A stretch of DNA of 64,000 nucleotides, from positions 35,954,942-36,018,941 of the forward strand of contig QCXZ01000001.1 in the NCBI GenBank assembly GCA_025024175.1, in the 5' to 3' direction. The stretch comes from Rhyzopertha dominica (Eukaryota; Arthropoda; Insecta; Coleoptera; Bostrichidae). Under the pieces are notes generated by a model. That model saw only the letters and a list, made by a program, of their open reading frames with translations, made no database searches and was not told the origin of the DNA. Of the stretch, positions 58,373-64,000 are shown one piece after another. A program made the position numbers and the translations under genes. The number at the start of each line of letters is the position of its first letter. The stretch's first letter is position 1.

Positions 58373-61300
58373 AACAGATGTCTCTTCTATGAGTCAAACG
58401 CGAAATCACGGTAGGTTTACCGTGGCGAAATGCCATCCCACCACACTCCCCACTCTAGCCGGGTCAACTGACGTTGCTAGCAATATTTGAATTTGGCGGA
58501 AAACTTTAGAAGGCGAAAATAAGACAATATAACATTAGAAATATTTTTTGTTGCTAGTATCTCACTTCTTTGGATCTAGGAAAACCTACAAATGTGTTGC
58601 AATAACGATTTGTGATCGAGGGCTACAACCCCATTTCATTTTCTTTGTTTCAGCGTATTACAGAAAACTATTCCTAGAGCGAAATGGAATCTCATGCTTA
58701 GTGGAGCAAGTGGAAAAGTCAAAAGCAGCGCTGGGTGTTTGGAACAGCTTTAAGCATTAGTTTTGGATCTGAACACATACCATTTGCGGTACCATATAAA
58801 CAGAAGGTCTAGAATAGAAATATAGATGAAAGCCGTGCAAGTACTAAATGTATCGGAACCTGTCACATTTTCGGTTACGTCAGCTCAGGTCAGATACCAG
58901 CATAACCTCAAGAACCAGGTACCAAAATGGGAATCGAGTCCTATTTTACGAATGAATGCTTCGATGCTGTTACAAAGCTCTTTTGGGATCTGTTAGCTAC
59001 CAATAGTCTGACAAAGATCAAAAAGTCATTAGTAGACAGGTATCTTGGATTGGTAGAAAGCACTGTAGAATGCACGAACGCATAAATAGAATTAAAATGC
59101 TAGTGACCTATAAATCATCTAGTGACTACCCTATCTCACCAAGAGTTTTGATTAATTATCGCAAACTAAGCAAAACTTGTCTATCGGTACAACAGGCGCA
59201 AGTAGAACTATACCTATTGCAGTTTCGGTTTCGAATCTAGGACATTTTTAGTTTTGCTAGGTGGCCTTTGGTTTGAAGAATACTACGAAACATTTCAAAG
59301 ATTAATAGATCGTGAACGAGACACGACTCGGGACCTTTTGTATTTTAATATCTTAGTAGTTATCCAGAGAAGTGGCTTTAGCTACTCCATAAAGGAGGTA
59401 CCTAGTCTAACAAAATAAGTGATGTCTGATTCAATTTATAGCTTCCTTAAAAACTAATCACCAGAGGAGTTTAGCTTTCATCAACAAAAAAAATTATATA
59501 TACCATTTTTAGCTAGTTTAAGTGTACTATATTACCTAAACCACTTAATAATATAGACCGAGTAAAATTTCTGCCTTTTTAAGGCATATAGTGTTAAATT
59601 GCGAAAATGTGCAGTATGCCAGATGCTGAAGTGTTCTACTGATTACCTATATCAATTAATTATCTCTCTAGGTGCTAGATAATTCAGCACAGTCCAAATT
59701 TATGAACACATCGGATTCATTGTCATACTTGCCTGACTTCAATGGAATAACAAGTTTCAACAAAAATACAGAACATTTATCATATTTGGTACTGGAAAAT
59801 ATTTAATAGCACTGTAGCTTGAAATTAAAAAAAAATGTATGACTACAAAAAGAGGGAAATCGAAATGCTTAAACTCGTGTAAAGTACAAACCTTGCATTT
59901 ATTGACAAAATAAACACATTATTGTCTCAGATTTGGCGCACTTGCTTCGATTAATGTAAAGTACTGCAGCCAGTTTTCGAGAATCATACAATTGCTAGCA
60001 ATAAACCCTTTTAACTAGCCTGGGGTTTCTTTCTAGAGGAATTATCGGCATCTGTACTCCAGTTTCAAAACGATTGCTTCTAAATATGGATACCAATGTA
60101 CATACAATGGAAATGGTTTGTGTTAAAGTGATATCGCGCTTCTCCTAAACTTTGACGATATATTTAATTCATCTAAAACCATATACGATGCTTTGGATTA
60201 CAGGTATTTGTCGAAATGTTCACAGTTCAATACACTACTANATTTGACATGAAAAGAGTGACATTTTTTGCTTAAAATCGCGTATTCAACGTTTCCTACA
60301 CCCTACACCCATCTTGTGTTCTACCTACTGGCTAAAAATATTTTTCCTAATATTAACATTTAAACTTAAATACGACTTTTAATCATAAAATAATGTTAAT
60401 TTTTATTATGTGTATAATGTTCCTTGCAATTTCCTATATTTTAGTGTTACATTGATAAAATTATTTACTGTGTTTAGTAGAATATTATAATAGCTGAAAT
60501 AAATATTATGGCCAACTTAATCAAATAATGAACTATATAATAAACAACTATAACAAAATTCGAATTACATTAGAATACTATAATATTCAGCATATTAATG
60601 AATAGTTGGCAATTAAAGTTTTTTATGATTATAAGATTCAGCAATCGCTAAAAAAGGGCTTTACTTCTAAACAGACAGGGATAAAGAGGTACCTAAACAT
60701 TCATGGGATCATTGAATGACCTAAATAATTAATCCATTTATCCACATTTGTATTAGATATGAAATTGTACAAGTACTCTAAATTACAAAACGGACCAATG
60801 TCTTTAAATTACGCTTCCAGGTGTATTACCATTTCTTAGTGTTAATTTGGAAACGATCATAAGTAGGGTCATAAACAGTAAATTAACGCATACGCACAAA
60901 TTTAAAGGAATTACAAAATACGAACTTAATGGTTTTGAAACCGAATTAGCGAAAACGTTAAAATATTAATGGCATGCTAAAAACAAATATACGTGACGTC
61001 GCGTCGTTTCGCTGATGCACTTATGAAATCCATTCATGAATTCTTACGCCGCTACAATCTTCCAATATACGTAAATACGCACGTACTATTCCACGTTAAC
61101 AAGACTATCGCTTATCATATTTTAGATTTATTCGTGACGTATCAGCTGTTATCTATGTTACCCTCCTGGCATAACGCAGATGCCACTAAATAAAGGCTGT
61201 TTTATACTTACGTTATCTAACATATAATTTTGCGTTATATAACTGAAATACGGCACCCCAATCTACCTAAAATAATACTTGAAATGGGAAAGTAAACAAC

Positions 61301-63013
61301 GATGTTAATTTATTTACGAAATATCCTGAAATTCCTGCATATACAATGAGTTAAAACACCAACAAAATATAAACCAGGGTAAAATACACATTTTATAAAC
61401 GTCTTCCGAATGAAACAAGTAAAATAAATTTAAAAAAAGTTATCATTTAAGTATTCTGTTTGATCACCAAACTTTATTAAAATGCATCTGAAACCGCCAT
61501 TACCTACTTTTACTTAGTAAAAGGAACACGTTTATATACAAGGTTATTTCATACCATTACGTATAATATATTATAATTTAATAATTTAAAAATTGCAGAT
61601 TTAAGGAACCAAAGACTTTCGGGTTGTTTAAATTATTGCTTAAAAATAAATTTACTTGGATGTGCAATAATGGTGGTTCACCGACAAAAGAATGCAATAG
61701 TTCTCCAAAAAAGCTGTATTTTTTAAATATGTACATACCTACAATACTGCGCTTTTAATTTTAAAATATCATACCAAATCTTAAATTTAGGTTTCAGTAA
61801 TAAAAAAGGCGCGAAAGAAACATTTTATTAAATTAAAAAAAACAAGTACCTTTTACGATATATTATTAAACCTTATAATATTGAATCTGAAAAAAAATTA
61901 AGTTTGAAATACTTTTCGTAATCAGTACACAAGTACTGATCCTAAATCATATGATACCTAAGATTTTAAATCCGTATTGCATAAATACATTTATGGCTCA
62001 GCTCCGGTATATTGCAGTTTCAGTCCGATTTCATGGAAATAGGTTCCAGTCCTACCAACCTAGATTGTCTTTTGGATCGTGTCAGAGGCACATGATACCT
62101 AATAAAACAAGGAGATGGTTTTCAAAAAGCTTTTGATGAGAATAGTAATTATATTATATTATTACGAAAATTAAGCATAAAAATGCCTTGCCTAATACTA
62201 CTACGACAACCTTGGAAAACTTCAAGGTGCAAATATCTGCACACAAATATTTTTCTTAATTAGTGATGAGACCGTTTTTTAATCTATGAAACTATTGTCC
62301 GCCGATGACTTAAAAATTGTTCAATGTCACTTCAGAGCAATTTTGATTCAGTTATTCATTGGTACTGCCATGGTAGGTTATACTTAAACGTCTCTAAAAG
62401 TGCTCTGTTGTTATTTCAAGAACATGGAAATGCTAATAATTTTCGTTGGGGGTCTGTATTAGAATTTCACAGATTTTTCATACACTGGCACATGTACACT
62501 TTTCAGCTCGCCGATCAGATTATTATTATTNCATTATTTATTTATTATATTATCTTATTCATATTTACTACACAGNTTGTCANTCTCAAACCCANCGATT
62601 TAAGATTACACGGAAGAATTCACTTCAACTAACTGAACTTTATTAAAAGTTTAGGGCACGTTTGCTTTATGGTATACTGACTGTATGAAATTGTGTTTTC
62701 TTTTAATATTTTTATAAAGATGCCCACTACAATTTTTAAGAGTTTACAATTTTTTTTATTTCTGTCAAACTTGCTAGCGCAATGAAGAAAAAAAATCTTT
62801 GGATTCTAAGGCAGCAGTTGACGTAAATTTCTAGTACGGTTCAGCCTTATTTCAAAAATAATTGTATATCATAAGTCGCTAAAATACACTATCGAGAATA
62901 AACGATTTGATTTTTTTTTGTATTTGACATCAATATAACATTGATGTTGTTACTGATTGATCGGAAATTGTATTACATAATAATAAATTATGTATTTCTT
63001 TAATTTACGTACA
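58373..63013. other. Long non-coding stretch, no firm feature
   Basis: The left 130 bases are GC-richer, continuing the island interrupted by the element at 57839. Open frames (58548-58760, 60993-61193, 61951-62136, 62324-62632) show no domain similarity. TGACGT lies near 60994. Ambiguous bases at 60241, 62531, 62576, 62583 and 62595. Confidence 0.45.
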
Positions 63014-63278
63014 AGGTTTCTATAAATGATCCATGCAACGCGGGCGGCGTTGATTTCTGAATTGTTTGTGCCGCCTTTTTATAACTGCTGCCAAGCTACA
63101 ATATGCACGGCGATAGTAGTCAAGGTTGTAGATCAATGTCACACTACAGCTCCGAAATGTGAGCTTTCTGCAACATTAAAGTTGATTATTGCACAAAATA
63201 CTGTAGAATATGTTGAAAATACAAACTCCCACGCGTTTTCTCATATTAAAAAATATCAAATAATTCAACAACCGACAG
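63014..63278 (+). repeat. Dispersed repeat family R2, copy C (left end present)
   Basis: Starts GTTTCTATAAATGATCCATG, then the GGGCGGCGTTG and GTGCCGCCTTTTTATAACTG blocks shared with copy B, then directly CTCCGAAATGTGAGC and TTGAAAATACAAACTCCCAC shared with copy A. The similarity to copy A stops at CCGACAG (63278), where LINE sequence begins. It is a deletion variant of the family lacking the middle and the right end. Confidence 0.65.
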
Positions 63279-64000
63279 AATTTGAATTTGGAAAAACAGT
63301 GGAGTGTTTTTTATTCCGAATAAATTGCCAGATATATTTTGAATCAGATTGGATGCTAATTTCTACAGATTGTATATATTTTCGGTAATCAACTTCAATT
63401 AGAAATTTTGAAAGGCCTCTTTATAATTTGAAAGTCAAATAATCAATATTGTTAAGATATTTTTTCCAGTGAGAGTAGAACCTTCTTTTTTAATAAATTA
63501 CTGTAATTGTCGCATAAGAATACTAGAATGGAAATTTTGGATTACATTTGGTGCGCCGCGGAACATGTGAATCAATGTATTATCGATGATTGAATAAAAT
63601 TTACGTACGGCAGTCTCCGTGTTGGAATTAAGTAATTCATTATCCCAATTTACATTACCAAGTACATTATTGACACCTTCATACTTTGTACGACGAAAAT
63701 TAAATGTATTTAGTTTCATAGTGTTTCCGCAAAAATTATGAGTCACATAAATATTAAATTCGATGGTATTATGATGATTATCCTCTGGGACCAAGGAAAA
63801 CTGACTAATACTTAAACCTTTAATCTTAAAATTATTATTAAAAACCAAATCTAGAGTGTTACCGGATATGTTAACATTACCACTGTATTGTCTTAATACT
63901 GCGAAGGAAACGGAATCAATAAGTAAGTTAGAGCGCAGATCTGTAATACTAGCAGGTTTATAATATTTATTAATGGGTTCATAAGTCCAACAAATACCTG
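63279..64000 (-). pseudogene. LINE endonuclease C-terminus and EN-RT linker, partial (runs off the window)
   Basis: Read on the minus strand from the window edge: WTYEPINKYYKPASITDLRS, SNLLIDSVSFAVLRQYSGN, TLDLVFNNNFKI, EDNHHNTIEFNIYVTH, then TFNFRRTKYEGVNNVLGNVN with WDNELLNSNTETAVRKFYSI. This is the end of an AP-endonuclease domain (LDLVF..N....; DH(H)..I.F.I) followed by the typical linker (FNFR(K)..Y..(I)N..L...DW....N.......FY.I). After a stop at 63498 and frame changes the next linker block DYRKYIQSVEISIQSDSKYI with WQFIRNKK appears at 63290-63400. The reverse transcriptase is absent because repeat R2 copy C follows. The 5' part lies beyond 64000. The family may differ from the LINE at 28 kb. 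Confidence 0.78.

Noticed and set aside
63026..63388. A 120-codon plus-strand protein (63026-63388)
   Set aside because: It spans repeat R2 copy C and the antisense of LINE linker sequence, so it is a by-product of two mobile elements.

Overview
The window looks like insect chromosomal DNA: strongly AT-rich, gene-poor, with long introns and many decayed transposable elements. The only convincing host gene is on the minus strand. It has three coding exons (6656..6776, 5474..5691, 1540..2083) with matching splice phases. They encode an N-terminal BTB/POZ domain followed by a Ser/Pro-rich linker with a basic patch. The protein resembles chinmo (chronologically inappropriate morphogenesis), a BTB zinc-finger regulator of developmental timing. 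The zinc-finger exons would lie beyond the left edge. The translated sequence begins in an exon that carries only 29 bases of leader after a splice acceptor, so untranslated exons and promoters must lie further right. GC-rich, promoter-like islands at about 17.16-17.76 kb and 53.04-53.76 kb each end in a minus-strand splice-donor-like sequence and are candidates, by inference only.

Almost everything else that can be recognised is mobile DNA. From left to right: a mariner 5' end (0.6-0.9 kb) abutting a Penelope-like reverse transcriptase fragment (0.9-1.1 kb); a complete but broken DD34D mariner inside the BTB gene intron (2268..3557); a DDE Tc1/mariner transposase relic (11.3-12.25 kb); a repeat family with copies at 22.1, 44.2 and 50.8 kb; a THAP-domain relic (23.0 kb); a Crypton-like tyrosine recombinase relic (25.05-25.62 kb); LINE fragments at 25.9 kb, 27.9-30.35 kb (split by a foldback/MITE insertion) and 63.3-64.0 kb; several relics of mariner-like transposases of the DUF4817/'HPYK' type (34.2-34.8, 39.7-40.3, 46.6-47.0, 49.65-50.43 kb); two hAT-like non-autonomous elements with CAGTGTTGCCA-type ends (36.0-36.9 and 57.8-58.4 kb); a short repeat family with inverted ends (35.2, 43.4, 63.0 kb); and a 5'-truncated Penelope-like element with GIY-YIG/3'-end sequence at both ends in inverted orientation (54.08-55.65 kb). 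The first half of a THAP zinc finger at 57.6 kb lies in a GC-richer stretch and might be a real exon.

The coding-looking relics carry stops, frameshifts or deletions, so no active mobile element is apparent. I saw no CRISPR array, rRNA, convincing tRNA or bacterial-type operon. Eighteen isolated ambiguous bases ('n') suggest low-depth or unpolished assembly in places, notably 54.6-56.2 and 62.5-62.6 kb. All family assignments come from reading translations by eye; none was confirmed by a search.
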